A DNA stretch of 64,000 nt from Inquilinus limosus (GCF_002195995.1 NZ_NHON01000010.1:227-64226), one strand, 5' to 3'; counted from the first letter of the stretch, positions 33,157-42,284 are shown. A program made the numbers and translations. Notes: a model not told the origin generated them from the sequence alone.

Positions 33157-36100
33157 ATGCGCTTTCACGCCGACCTGCACGTCCATTCCAAGCATTCGCG
33201 GGCGACCAGCCGCGACCTGGACCTGGAGCACCTGGCGCATTGGGCGGCGCGCAAGGGCATCGGCGTGGTCGGCACCGGCGACTGCGTCCATCCGGTCTGG
33301 CTGGCCGAGCTGAAGGACAAGCTGGTGCCGGACACGCCGGGCCTGTTCCGGCTGCGGCCGGACCTCGAGGCCGCGGTGATGGCGACCTTGCCGGCGCCGT
33401 GTCGCACCCCGGTGCGCTTCATGCTGTCGACCGAGATCTCGACCATCTACAAGAAGGGCGACCGCACCCGGAAGATCCACCACCTGATCTACGGGCCGGA
33501 TTTCGCCACGATCGACCGGCTGCAGGCCAGCCTGGCGCGGATCGGCAACATCGCCTCGGACGGACGGCCGATCCTTGGCCTCGATTCCCGCGACCTGCTG
33601 GAGATCGCGCTGGCCTCGGGGCCGGACGCCTATCTGGTGCCGGCGCATATCTGGACGCCGTGGTTCGCGGCGCTGGGGTCGCAGTCGGGCTTCGATTCCA
33701 TCGCGGACTGCTATGGCGACCTGGCCGACCACATCTTCGCGGTGGAGACCGGCCTGTCCTCCGACCCGGCGATGAACTGGCGGATTTCCTTCCTCGACCG
33801 CTATCGCCTGACCTCGAATTCCGACGCGCATTCGCCGGGCAAGCTGGGGCGCGAGGCGACCGCCTTCGACTGCGACCCGGACTACCACGCCATCCGCCGG
33901 GCGCTGGAGACCGGCGACGGCTATGTCGGCACGGTCGAGTTCTTCCCGGAGGAGGGCAAGTACCACGCCGACGGCCACCGCAAATGCGATGTCCGGCTGA
34001 GCCCGCAGGAGACGCTGGCCCTGGACGGCCGCTGCCCGGTCTGCGGCCAGCCGGTCACGGTCGGCGTGCTGCACCGGATCGAAAAGCTCGCCGACCGCAG
34101 CGAGGAAGAGGCGGTGCCGCCGCCGACCGCCGGCGAGATCACCAGCCTGGTGCCGCTGCCCGAGATCCTGTCCGAGCTGCTGGCGACCGGCCCGTCCAGC
34201 AAGGCGGTAGAGCGCAGCTACGACCGGCTGGTCGGCACGCTGGGATCGGAGCTGGGGATCCTGGGGGAGATCCCGGTCGAGGACATCGCCCGGGCCGAGG
34301 GCGAGCTGCTGGCCGAGGCGGTGACCCGGCTGCGCAAAGGCCAGGTGATCCGCGACGCCGGCTATGACGGCGAATACGGCGTGATCCGGCTGTTCGAGCC
34401 GCAAGAATTGAAGAGCCGCACCGCCGGCGGGCTGCTGTTCGACCTGCCGCAGAGGCGGGCCAAGGAGGATGCGGCAGGACCGGAGCGTGGCCTCTCCCGC
34501 CTGGCGGGAGAGGTCGGGCGTCCGCAGGACGACCGGGTGAGGGCGGGCCCCGGCCTCGACGAAACCCCCTCACCCGGAGCCGCTGGCGCGGCTCCGACCT
34601 CTCCCGCAAGCGGGAGAGGCAACGCAGATGCCAGCCTCCTCGACCGGCTCGACCCGGAGCAGCGGGCGGCGGCGGAGCGGGTCGAGGGGCCGCTCTTGAT
34701 CGTCGCCGGGCCGGGATCGGGCAAGACCCGGACACTGACCCATCGCATCGCCCATCTGGTCGCGGCGCATGGCGCGGCGCCGGACTCCTGCCTCGCCATC
34801 ACCTTCACCCGCCGGGCGGCGGCGGAGATGCGGGAGCGGCTGGAGCACCTGCTGCCCGGCGCCGCGGCGCGGATGCCGATCCACACCTTCCACTCCCTCG
34901 GCCTGGCCCTGCTGCGCGAGCATGGCGAGGCGGCCGGGCTGCACCGCGACTTCAAGGTGGCGGGGGAGGCGGAACGCGCGACCCTGCTGCAGGAGGTGCT
35001 GGAGGTCTCGCGCACCAAGGCCGAGCGGCTGCTGCGCGCCATTTCGCGGACCAAGCGCACCGGGGCGCCGGCCGATCTCGACCTGGCCGAGGCGCTGGCC
35101 CGCGCCGACGAGGCGATGGCGCTGCGCAACTGGATCGATTTCGACGACCTGATCGGCAGGTCGATCGCGGCGCTGGAGAGCGATCCCGGCCTCGTCGCGC
35201 TGTGCCGCGACCGGTTCCGCCACGTCTCGGTCGACGAGTTCCAGGATGTCGACGACAGCCAGGTGAGGCTCCTGTCGCTGCTGGTGCCGCCGGGCGGCAA
35301 TCTCTGCGTCATCGGCGACCCCGACCAGGCGATCTACGGCTTCCGCGGCGCCGATGCCTCCTGCTTCGACCGGTTCCATCGCGATCATCCCGGCGCGACC
35401 GTGATCCGGCTGCGCCGCAACTACCGCTCCACCGGCACCATCGTCACCGCCGCCTCGCGCTTCATCGGCGCCGATGGCCGCACCGAGCCGGCGGCCGAGA
35501 TCGTGCGGGCGATGCAGGACCGCATCTCGGTCCACGCCGCCGCCAGCGACAAGGCCGAGGCCGAGTTCGTGGTGGCCGAGATCGAGGCCCTGCTGGGTGG
35601 CCACAGCTTCTTCTCGATCGACAGCGGCCGGTCGGACGGCCGCGCGAACGACCAGCTCGGCTTCGGCGACATCGCCGTGCTGTACCGCACCGACGCCCAA
35701 GCCGACGCGGTGGCGGAGGCGCTGGGCCGCGGCGGCATGCCCTTCAAGAGGAGCTCGCTGGCGCCCTTGTCCGAGGACCCGGCGGTGATCGCCCTGCTGG
35801 CGGCGCTGGAGCAGGAGGAGGGGCCGCTGCCGCAATGTCTGCAACAGACGGCGGAGACGCTGCGCCGCGACGGCGCCGACCCGGCCGCGACCACGGCGGC
35901 TCTGCAGCGCCTGTCGCTGATCGCCTCGCGGCAGGACAATGACGATCGCACGGCCTTCCTGGCGGCGGTGGCGCTGGCGACCGAGGCGGATTTCTGGGAC
36001 CCGCGCGCCGACCGGGTCTCGCTCTTGACCCTGCACGCCGCCAAGGGGCTGGAGTTCCCGGTGGTGTTCATCCTCGGCCTGGAGGACGGCGTGCTGCCGC

Positions 36101-36342
36101 TGCGCTTCGGCGAGGCCGACCCGGCGGCGACGGCGGAGGAGCGGCGGCTGTTCTATGTCGGCATGACCCGGGCGATGGACCGGCTGTTCCTGTGCCGGGC
36201 GCGCGAGCGGCGCTGGCGCGGCGGTGCGGCGCGGCTGGAGGCGTCGCCCTTCCTCGGCGAGATCGAGGCCGAGCTGCTGGCCCATCGCCGCGCCGACCCG
36301 GCCCCGCGGCGCCCGGCCGAGAAGCAGCTCAGCCTGTTCTAG
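33157..36342 (+). CDS. Endonuclease Q-like PHP domain fused to UvrD/Rep-type DNA helicase
   Basis: A 1061-residue two-part enzyme. Residues 1 to about 430 are a PHP-fold nuclease like endonuclease Q: MRFHADLHVHSKHSR supplies the first metal site, TGDCVHPVWLAEL the second, and TSNSDAHSPGKLGREATAFD another. A CxxC motif (RCPVCGQPVT, about 295) with an earlier Cys (KCDVRLS) is the zinc module of EndoQ. Residues about 444-489 come from a 137-bp palindromic element. Residues 490-1061 are a superfamily 1 helicase: Walker A IVAGPGSGKTRTLTHR (about 518), FTRRAAAEMRERL, HVSVDEFQDVDDSQVRLLSL (motif II), GDPDQAIYGFRGAD (motif III), LTLHAAKGLEFPVVFILGLE (motif V) and FYVGMTRAMDRL (motif VI). EndoQ cuts 5' of deaminated bases; a helicase could process the nick. 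The two halves are separate genes in most bacteria. Confidence 0.88.
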   Translation: MRFHADLHVHSKHSRATSRDLDLEHLAHWAARKGIGVVGTGDCVHPVWLAELKDKLVPDTPGLFRLRPDLEAAVMATLPAPCRTPVRFMLSTEISTIYKKGDRTRKIHHLIYGPDFATIDRLQASLARIGNIASDGRPILGLDSRDLLEIALASGPDAYLVPAHIWTPWFAALGSQSGFDSIADCYGDLADHIFAVETGLSSDPAMNWRISFLDRYRLTSNSDAHSPGKLGREATAFDCDPDYHAIRRALETGDGYVGTVEFFPEEGKYHADGHRKCDVRLSPQETLALDGRCPVCGQPVTVGVLHRIEKLADRSEEEAVPPPTAGEITSLVPLPEILSELLATGPSSKAVERSYDRLVGTLGSELGILGEIPVEDIARAEGELLAEAVTRLRKGQVIRDAGYDGEYGVIRLFEPQELKSRTAGGLLFDLPQRRAKEDAAGPERGLSRLAGEVGRPQDDRVRAGPGLDETPSPGAAGAAPTSPASGRGNADASLLDRLDPEQRAAAERVEGPLLIVAGPGSGKTRTLTHRIAHLVAAHGAAPDSCLAITFTRRAAAEMRERLEHLLPGAAARMPIHTFHSLGLALLREHGEAAGLHRDFKVAGEAERATLLQEVLEVSRTKAERLLRAISRTKRTGAPADLDLAEALARADEAMALRNWIDFDDLIGRSIAALESDPGLVALCRDRFRHVSVDEFQDVDDSQVRLLSLLVPPGGNLCVIGDPDQAIYGFRGADASCFDRFHRDHPGATVIRLRRNYRSTGTIVTAASRFIGADGRTEPAAEIVRAMQDRISVHAAASDKAEAEFVVAEIEALLGGHSFFSIDSGRSDGRANDQLGFGDIAVLYRTDAQADAVAEALGRGGMPFKRSSLAPLSEDPAVIALLAALEQEEGPLPQCLQQTAETLRRDGADPAATTAALQRLSLIASRQDNDDRTAFLAAVALATEADFWDPRADRVSLLTLHAAKGLEFPVVFILGLEDGVLPLRFGEADPAATAEERRLFYVGMTRAMDRLFLCRARERRWRGGAARLEASPFLGEIEAELLAHRRADPAPRRPAEKQLSLF
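34487..34623 (+). repeat. 137-bp palindromic element, family A, forming a protein linker
   Basis: The length, end arms and internal CCCTCACCCGGAGCCGC match those of the btuF copy (4031-4167). It is read in the same frame in both: LSR(V/L)AGEV at the start and PTSPASGRGNA at the end. It falls exactly between the nuclease and helicase domains. Confidence 0.92.
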
Positions 36343-36479
36343 GCCTCCCGCCACGAGAAGACCGCAATTCGACACGGTTCCATCGCGTCACGGCGCGATT
36401 GCGGCCATGATTTGCCGCTTTGCTGAGGTCCATTCATGCCGGCCTCGGCAGCATTCATATTCGAGAAGGCTCAGTCGCC

Positions 36480-37400
36480 GTGCGCACCACCCGACGCCAG
36501 ATGCAGGGAATCCTGTTCTACGCCCTGGGCGTCGGCGCCTTCGCGACGATGGATGCCTTCGCCAAGTATCTCAGCGGCAGCTACCCGGTGGCCGAGATCA
36601 TCCTGATCCGCGCCCTGTTCGGCTACCTGCCGATCCTGCTGCAATACCGCATGGGCACGGTGCGGGGGATGCAGGCGGTGCGCTCGGCCAATCCGCTGAT
36701 GCAGCTGCTGCGCGGCGGCTGCGTGCTGGCCGCCGGCGCCACCTTCTTCCTCAGCCTGTCCGGCCTGTCGCTGGCCGACGCGACCGCGATCTCCCTGGCC
36801 GCGCCCGTCTTCATGGCACTGATCGGGATCACCGTGCTGCGCGAGCCCGCGGGGTGGGAGACCTATGCCACCATCGCCGTCGCCCTGGCCGGCGGCCTGC
36901 TGATCGTACGGCCGACGGACGGGATGAACCTCTACGCGCTGATCGCCGTGGTGTCGGCGCTGTTCTACGCGCTGGGCGTGGTGGCGACGCGCCGGGCCGG
37001 GCAGGCGGATGCGCCGGTCGTCACCGCCATCTGGGGCAACACGGTGATGCTGGTGGGCTCCGGCGCCTGGGTGCTGCAGTCGGGGTGGGTCTGGCCGGTG
37101 GCCGGCGACTGGCTGCCCTTCATCGGCGTCGGCCTGGCCGGCGGGGTGGCCAACCTGCTCTACATCGCCGGGCTGCGGCTCAGCGGCGTGTCCGATGTCG
37201 CGGTGATCGACTATTCGATCTTCGCCTGGGCGGCCGCCTTCAGCGTCTTCGTCTTCCATGAGGACATCCCGGCCGCCAGCCTGGTCGGGGCCGTCCTGAT
37301 CCTCGGCAGCGGGGTGTACAGCGCCGCGGCGAAGTGGCTGCGGTCGCGCGACGAGCCGGCGGGGGAGCCGCTGGCCGTCGGCATGGGCCCGACCTCCTGA
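36480..37400 (+). CDS. EamA/DMT-superfamily permease
   Basis: A 306-residue inner-membrane protein with ten hydrophobic helices in two EamA repeats. The first repeat includes GVGAFATMDAFAKYLSGSYP and IILIRALFGYLPILLQYRMG; the second begins near NLYALIAVVSALFYALGVVA. Members export metabolites such as amino acids or purines; the substrate here is unreadable. I choose GTG 36480; the GAGAAGG ribosome site is weakly placed and ATG 36501 (MQGILFYALG) is an alternative. It is not obviously in an operon with the upstream helicase gene (137-nt gap). Confidence 0.85.
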   Translation: MRTTRRQMQGILFYALGVGAFATMDAFAKYLSGSYPVAEIILIRALFGYLPILLQYRMGTVRGMQAVRSANPLMQLLRGGCVLAAGATFFLSLSGLSLADATAISLAAPVFMALIGITVLREPAGWETYATIAVALAGGLLIVRPTDGMNLYALIAVVSALFYALGVVATRRAGQADAPVVTAIWGNTVMLVGSGAWVLQSGWVWPVAGDWLPFIGVGLAGGVANLLYIAGLRLSGVSDVAVIDYSIFAWAAAFSVFVFHEDIPAASLVGAVLILGSGVYSAAAKWLRSRDEPAGEPLAVGMGPTS

Positions 37401-37708
37401 CGCTCGATCGGGGATGAAACAGGAACGGGGGCTTGCGCCCCCGTCTCCCGATCGTTCTGCCGTCCTGTTTGCCGGTGCGCTGGGTCGCGACGAAGACGCC
37501 CATCGAGCTTCTGATTGCGGGCGGATTCAAATATGCCCGTTTGACTATCGACGCCTTGAAATACCTCTTCATGTAAGTGTCGGCCCTTCGTCAGGGGCTC
37601 GATGGGCGTACCATCCGATGGGATAGTGTCCGGATCCTATCCGGCCCTGCGTGAATCGAGCGTGAATTCGTTTCGCGGAACCCGTCGTATGCGAAAGGAT
37701 ATTACGGA
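37401..37708. other. Intergenic region with a nested hairpin; no gene seen
   Basis: A 308-nt gap. CGATCGGG (37405-37412) pairs with CCCGATCG (37447-37454), enclosing ACGGGGGC-TTGC-GCCCCCGT (37425-37444), a two-stem structure directly after the EamA stop and likely its terminator despite lacking a T-run. The remainder should hold the GST promoter. No convincing open frame is present. Confidence 0.55.
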
Positions 37709-38428
37709 ATGATCTACGAGCTCTATTACTGGCCGGAGATCCAGGGCCGCGGCGAGTTCGTCCGGCTGGCGCTGGAGCAGGCCGGGGCCGACTATGTCGA
37801 CATCGCCCGCCGCGAGGGCGACGACCTGCCCGGGCTGATGCACTACCTGCAGGACGGGGCGGTGCCGCAGCCGCCCTTCGCGCCGCCCTATCTCAAGGCC
37901 GGCGACCTGCTGATCGGCCAGACCGCCAACATCCTGCTGTTCCTCGGCGACCGGCACGGCCTGGCGCCTTCGGACGAGGCGGGGCGGCTGTGGACCCATC
38001 AGCTGCAGCTCACCATCGCCGACCTCGTGGTCGAGGTGCACGACACCCACCACCCGATCGGCAGCGGCCTGTATTACGAAGACCAGAAGCCGGAGGCGAA
38101 GCGCCGGGCGGCGGATTTCCTGGCCCACCGCCTGCCGAAATTCCTCGGCTATTTCGAGCAGGTGCTGGCCCGCAACCCGGCCGGCGACACGCATCTGGTC
38201 GGCGACACGGTCACCACGGCCGACCTGTCGATGTTCCAGATGATCGCCGGTCTGCGCTACGCCTTCCCCAAGGCGATGGCGCGGGCCGAGAAGAAGCACC
38301 CTCTCCTGGTGGCGCTGCACGACCGCGTGGCGGCGCTGCCGCGGATCAAGGCGTATCTGGAGTCGCCGCGGCGCATCCCGTTCAACCCGATGGGCATCTT
38401 CCGCCACTATCCGGAGCTCAATGCCTGA
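37709..38428 (+). CDS. Glutathione S-transferase
   Basis: A 239-residue cytosolic GST. The thioredoxin-like N-terminal domain has ELYYWPEIQGRGEFVRLALE (residues 4-23) with the Tyr/Arg-rich sigma-like start, and PPYLKAGDLLIGQTANILLF (about 64-84), whose Gln-Thr-Ala segment is the glutathione-binding SNAIL equivalent. The C-terminal helical domain includes THLVGDTVTTADLSMFQMIA (about 165-185), the N-capping box. Expected to conjugate electrophiles with glutathione. ATG 37709 is preceded by AAGGA at some distance. The next gene follows 40 nt later, with a palindrome between. Confidence 0.9.
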   Translation: MIYELYYWPEIQGRGEFVRLALEQAGADYVDIARREGDDLPGLMHYLQDGAVPQPPFAPPYLKAGDLLIGQTANILLFLGDRHGLAPSDEAGRLWTHQLQLTIADLVVEVHDTHHPIGSGLYYEDQKPEAKRRAADFLAHRLPKFLGYFEQVLARNPAGDTHLVGDTVTTADLSMFQMIAGLRYAFPKAMARAEKKHPLLVALHDRVAALPRIKAYLESPRRIPFNPMGIFRHYPELNA

Positions 38429-38434
38429 CCTATC

Positions 38435-38445
38435 TTGTCCGACAA
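38435..38445. promoter_or_regulatory. TTGTCCGACAA palindrome before the dehydrogenase gene
   Basis: TTGTC-C-GACAA is a perfect 5-bp inverted repeat. Its reverse complement shares TGTCGGACAA with the IclR site at 24065-24074. It lies 23 nt ahead of the ATG at 38468. Confidence 0.5.
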
Positions 38446-38467
38446 TAGTTCGGCAAGGGAGGACGGG

Positions 38468-39322
38468 ATGATCATCGTCACCGGCGGCAGCGGCCAGGCG
38501 GGGCGCGCCTGCCTGAAGGACCTGATCGCGCATGGCCACGACGTCTGCTCGGTCGACCTGGCGCCGCCAGCGGATCCATCGGTGCGGCACAGCCGGGTCG
38601 ACCTGACCGATTACGGCCAGACCGTCGCCGCCTTCTCGGCGATCGACGACCGGGTGGCGCGGGTCACCGGCATCGTCCATCTGGCGGCGATCCGCGCCCC
38701 CGGCCTGGCGCCGAACCATGTGATCTTCGAGACCAACACCGTCAGCACCTACAACGTGTTCGAGGCGGCGCGGCAGCTGAAGATCCGCAACATCGTCTGG
38801 GCGTCGAGCGAGACGGTGCTGGGCCTGCCCTTCGCCGACCCGCCGCCCTATGTGCCGGTGGACGAGGACTATCCCGGCCGGCCGGAGACCGCCTATTCCC
38901 TGTCCAAGCTGATGGGCGAGGAGATGGCCAGGCAGTTCTGCCGCTGGGACCCGCAGGCGAAGATCATCGGGCTGCGCCTGTCCAACGTCATGGACCCGGA
39001 GCGCTATGCCGAATTCCCCGGCTTCGACGACGATCCGCGCAAGCGCAACTGGAACCTGTGGGCCTATATCGATGCGCGCGACGCCGCCCAGGCGATCCGG
39101 CTGGCGTTGGAGTCGAGGCTGACCGGCGCCGATATCTTCGTCATCGCCAATGCCGACACGGTGATGGGCCGGCCGAACGACGAACTGCTCGACGCCGTCT
39201 ATCCCGGCGTGCCGCGGAAGCGCCCGTTCGGCCCCAACGAGACGCTGCTGTCGATCGACAAGGCGCGGCGGGTGCTGGGCTACGAGCCGCGCCACAGCTG
39301 GCGCGACCCGGCATCAGGTTGA
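38468..39322 (+). CDS. NAD(P)-dependent sugar dehydrogenase/epimerase (extended SDR)
   Basis: A 284-residue Rossmann-fold enzyme. IIVTGGSGQAGRACLKDLI (residues 2-20) is the glycine-rich nucleotide site, and the catalytic Tyr-Lys is YSLSKLMGEEMAR (about residues 148-152). HLAAIRAPG and NTVSTYNVFEAARQL are the expected extended-SDR segments. It is most like uronate dehydrogenases or NAD-dependent epimerases acting on uronic acids, but the exact substrate is unproven. The start ATG 38468 has GGGAGG in front. The upstream palindrome suggests an IclR-type regulator. The GST gene is 40 nt upstream. Confidence 0.87.
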   Translation: MIIVTGGSGQAGRACLKDLIAHGHDVCSVDLAPPADPSVRHSRVDLTDYGQTVAAFSAIDDRVARVTGIVHLAAIRAPGLAPNHVIFETNTVSTYNVFEAARQLKIRNIVWASSETVLGLPFADPPPYVPVDEDYPGRPETAYSLSKLMGEEMARQFCRWDPQAKIIGLRLSNVMDPERYAEFPGFDDDPRKRNWNLWAYIDARDAAQAIRLALESRLTGADIFVIANADTVMGRPNDELLDAVYPGVPRKRPFGPNETLLSIDKARRVLGYEPRHSWRDPASG

Positions 39323-39486
39323 GGCCGGGCTCGTCCTGACCTGCGGTCCCGATGACAGGGCCGGCGGAGACGACCCGCCACCGCAAAGGAAATCGGCCTT
39401 CGTGCGGCTGTGTTGCCATCCAGGACCAACATGCCGAAGGAAGCCCTCGGGGTGGTGTGCACCCAGGGAGCGGAAGCAACACGGAC

Positions 39487-39705
39487 GTGTTCACGACCCT
39501 CATCCTCGTCTGCGCCACGGCAATGCCGCAACATGACTGCACCCGCGACACCGCGGTCGACGTGGTCGCCGGCCCGGTGGCGCCGTCACCGCTCGGCTGC
39601 GGCTTCGCCGGTCCGGCGATGCTGGCCAGCACCGCTCTCGGGCCGGGGCTGGGCAAGGGGCGCTACCTCAAGGTCGTCTGCGACCAGCGGCACGAGACGG
39701 GCTAG
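39487..39705 (+). CDS. Small cysteine-containing protein of unknown function
   Basis: A 72-residue product starting from GTG 39487 (MFTTLILVCATAMPQHDCTR) and ending YLKVVCDQRHETG. It has Cys residues at LVCAT, HDCTR, LGCGF and VVCDQ and a short hydrophobic N-terminus that could be a signal or anchor. It looks like a conserved small hypothetical, but I cannot name a family. An in-frame ATG at 39352 adds 45 residues of low-complexity sequence, which I regard as less likely. The stop overlaps the convergent pnkp stop by 4 nt. Confidence 0.55.
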   Translation: MFTTLILVCATAMPQHDCTRDTAVDVVAGPVAPSPLGCGFAGPAMLASTALGPGLGKGRYLKVVCDQRHETG

Positions 39706-42284
39706 AGGCGCGGATCGATCGGCTCGCTCTCTAGCGCCAGCACGCCGAACACGCATTCATGGACACGGCGCAGCGGCTCGCGGGCCACGAAGCGCCGCAG
39801 CGCCTCATGGCCGAGGGCGAATTCGCGCAGCGCCAGGTTGCGCTTGCCGCCCAGTTTGCGCTCGCGCAGCCGCGCCAGATTCTCCGGCAGGTCGTATTCC
39901 GGACCGTAGATGATGCGCAGATACTCCTTTCCGCGCACCTTCACCGCCGGTTGGATCAGGCCCTTCGGGCCGCGGGCGACGAAATTGAGCGGCTTCACCA
40001 CCATGCCTTCGCCGCCGGCCGCGGTCATCGCCTCCCACCAGGCGACCGCGTCGGCGCAGGCGGAGTCATCCACCAGCCCGACCCGCCGCCAGCGTGTCGA
40101 TGCGACAGCCGGGCCACCGGCCTGGGCCAGCCGGTCGGCCACGTCCATGTGCCAGGGATGGTCCCGGTCAAAGCAGACGCGGCCTTCTGCGGCCAGCAGA
40201 TGGAACGGGGCGATGCGCAGGTCGCCGACGCCGGAGACTGGCCAGACATACGGTGCCCAGGCCCGGCCATAGGCTTCGGCCCGCTCGCGCCGCGCGGCCG
40301 TATGCTGCCGCAGATCCTCCAGCGGCAGGCCGCGCCAGACCGCCCGGGCCAGCGCCTCGCCAGCCGCGGTCAGCCCGGCCAGGCTGGCGGCTGCGACCGG
40401 CGCGTACTGGCTGTCGATCAGGGCGCCGGCCTTGGCCGACCAGGGCATGATCTCGGTGTCGAACAGCAGCCACCCGGTCTCCAGCTCGGCCCACAGCCCG
40501 GCCACGTCAGCCGCCGATCGCAGCCGTGCCAGCACCGCCTCGGTGGTCGCGGGGTCGGCGAAGAATGCGCGGCCGGTGCGGGTCCAGATCGCCCCGGTCT
40601 CGTCCCCGGTCACGCCGAACCGTGCCCGGGCGGCGGCGGCGTCACGGCACAGCGCGATCACGGCGCGCGAGCCCATGTGCTTCTCCTCGCACACGACCTC
40701 GGCCACGCCGCGCTCGCGGAAATGCTGGAACGCCTCCTCCGGCCGCTCCAGCCACTCTTCCCGCGCGCTGGTCTCCACCGGCGACATGGTCGGCGGCAGG
40801 TAGGCGAGCCATTGCGGGGCCAGAGCGAAGCGGCTCATCACCTCCAGCGCCGCGGCGGCGTTCTCGGCGGCGATCTCGATCCGGCCGCGCAGCCCGGTCT
40901 CGACCCAGCGCCGCCCGACCACATCCTCCATGTCCAGCAGGTCGTCGGCCTCGGCCTGGGCGCTGCGCTCCTCGGTGCGGGGCACCAACGGCCGGGTCGG
41001 CTCGCTCCACACCCGTTCCGCCGACACCGAGACCAGCTCCTTCTCCGGCCAGCGCAGCGCCGTCAGCCTCCCGCCGAAGACGCAGCCGGTGTCGACGCAG
41101 AGGGTGTTGTTGACCCATTCCGGCTCGACCACCGTGGTGTGGCCGTAGACAATCGCCGTCGGCCCGCGATAGGCCGCCGCCCAGTCCAGCCGCACGGGCA
41201 GGCCGAACTCGTCGGTCTCGCCCGTGGTCTCGCCATACAGCGCGAATTCGCGCACCGCGGGCGAGGCGCGGCCGACCATTTCCGGCTTCAGCCCGGCATG
41301 GGCGACGGCGAGCTTGCCGCCATCCAGCCAGGCATGGCTCAGCAGTCCCTCCAGGAACGGCTTGACCGCGGCCTTGAAGGCCGGGCCCTCGGCCTCGATC
41401 TGGTCGATCGACTGCTGCAGCCCGTGCGCGATCTTGACGTCGCGCCCCTCCAGCCAGCGCGCCAGCTTGCGGTCGTGGTTGCCGTTGACGACATAGGCGG
41501 TGCCGGCCGCCGCCATGCTCATGGCGATGCGCAGCACGTCGGGCGTGCGCGGGCCGCGGTCGACCAGGTCGCCGACGAACACCGCCTTGCGGCCCGTCGG
41601 CGGCGTCACCGTGACCTGGCGCCCGCCCTCCGCCTCTCGCCAGTCGATGGCATAGCCAAGGCGGTGCAGCAGCTCCTCGAGTTCGTCGGCGCAGCCATGG
41701 ACGTCGCCGATGATGTCGAAGGGGCCGGTGTCGCCGCGCTTGTCGGTCCACAGCGGCTGGCGCCCGACCGCTGCGGCGTCGATGCCCTCGGCCGTCCCCA
41801 GCCGCCACACCTGGCGGAAGCCCTCGCGTTGCAGGCCGCCCAGGCCGCGCCGGATCTCCGACACCATCCGCACCACCACCTGTGGGCCGAAGGGGCGGTC
41901 GGGCCGCGCCTTGTTGCGCTCGACGCAGAGATCGATGCCGGGGTCGAGGACGATGGCGACGGGCAGAGCGTGCCAGCGCCGCGCCAGCGCGATCCAGTCC
42001 TTGCGGTCGGCGGCGCGGACATTGGTGGCGTCGATCACCGTCAGGCGCCGGTTCTTCAGGCGCTTCTCGGCGATGGTGCGAACCAGGTCGAAGGCGTCGG
42101 CCGTCGCCGACTGGTCGGTCTCGTCATCCGACACCAGGCCGCGGCAGTGGTCCGACGAGATGATCTCGGTCGGCCGGAAATGCCGTGCCGCGAAGGTCGA
42201 CTTGCCGGATCCGGACGCGCCGATCAGCACGACCAGGGCAAAGTCGGGAATGTCGATGCGGGACGGATCGGCGGCGCGACTCAC
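39702..42284 (-). CDS. pnkp: Polynucleotide kinase-phosphatase-ligase Pnkp (RNA repair)
   Basis: An 860-residue RNA-repair enzyme with three domains. Kinase: P-loop LIGASGSGKSTFAARHF (residues 20-36), plus the DATNVRAADRKDWI segment. Phosphatase (calcineurin-like): FDIIGDVHGCADELEELL (about 185-205), FVGDLVDRGPRTPD, YVVNGNHDRKLARWL and VYGHTTVVEPE. Ligase/adenylyltransferase: active-site Lys 535 in VCEEKHMGSRAVI, with further motifs such as GEGMVVKPLNF near 760. It heals 5'-OH and 2',3'-cyclic phosphate ends and, together with Hen1, seals ribotoxin-cut RNA (established for the family). The start overlaps the stop of the 192-residue gene (ATGA), so the three genes are coupled. Confidence 0.95.
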   Translation of the reverse strand: MSRAADPSRIDIPDFALVVLIGASGSGKSTFAARHFRPTEIISSDHCRGLVSDDETDQSATADAFDLVRTIAEKRLKNRRLTVIDATNVRAADRKDWIALARRWHALPVAIVLDPGIDLCVERNKARPDRPFGPQVVVRMVSEIRRGLGGLQREGFRQVWRLGTAEGIDAAAVGRQPLWTDKRGDTGPFDIIGDVHGCADELEELLHRLGYAIDWREAEGGRQVTVTPPTGRKAVFVGDLVDRGPRTPDVLRIAMSMAAAGTAYVVNGNHDRKLARWLEGRDVKIAHGLQQSIDQIEAEGPAFKAAVKPFLEGLLSHAWLDGGKLAVAHAGLKPEMVGRASPAVREFALYGETTGETDEFGLPVRLDWAAAYRGPTAIVYGHTTVVEPEWVNNTLCVDTGCVFGGRLTALRWPEKELVSVSAERVWSEPTRPLVPRTEERSAQAEADDLLDMEDVVGRRWVETGLRGRIEIAAENAAAALEVMSRFALAPQWLAYLPPTMSPVETSAREEWLERPEEAFQHFRERGVAEVVCEEKHMGSRAVIALCRDAAAARARFGVTGDETGAIWTRTGRAFFADPATTEAVLARLRSAADVAGLWAELETGWLLFDTEIMPWSAKAGALIDSQYAPVAAASLAGLTAAGEALARAVWRGLPLEDLRQHTAARRERAEAYGRAWAPYVWPVSGVGDLRIAPFHLLAAEGRVCFDRDHPWHMDVADRLAQAGGPAVASTRWRRVGLVDDSACADAVAWWEAMTAAGGEGMVVKPLNFVARGPKGLIQPAVKVRGKEYLRIIYGPEYDLPENLARLRERKLGGKRNLALREFALGHEALRRFVAREPLRRVHECVFGVLALESEPIDPRL

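Noticed and set aside
29824-34404. A 1526-codon open frame on the minus strand
   Set aside because: Only the 3' half (to 32079) is the VIT/VWA protein. The rest is antisense to the HTH and EndoQ genes, and the true signal peptide and ribosome site are at 32079.
39352-39486. Upstream extension of the 72-residue protein
   Set aside because: The extra 45 residues are low in complexity and have no ribosome site; the GTG at 39487 gives a better N-terminus.
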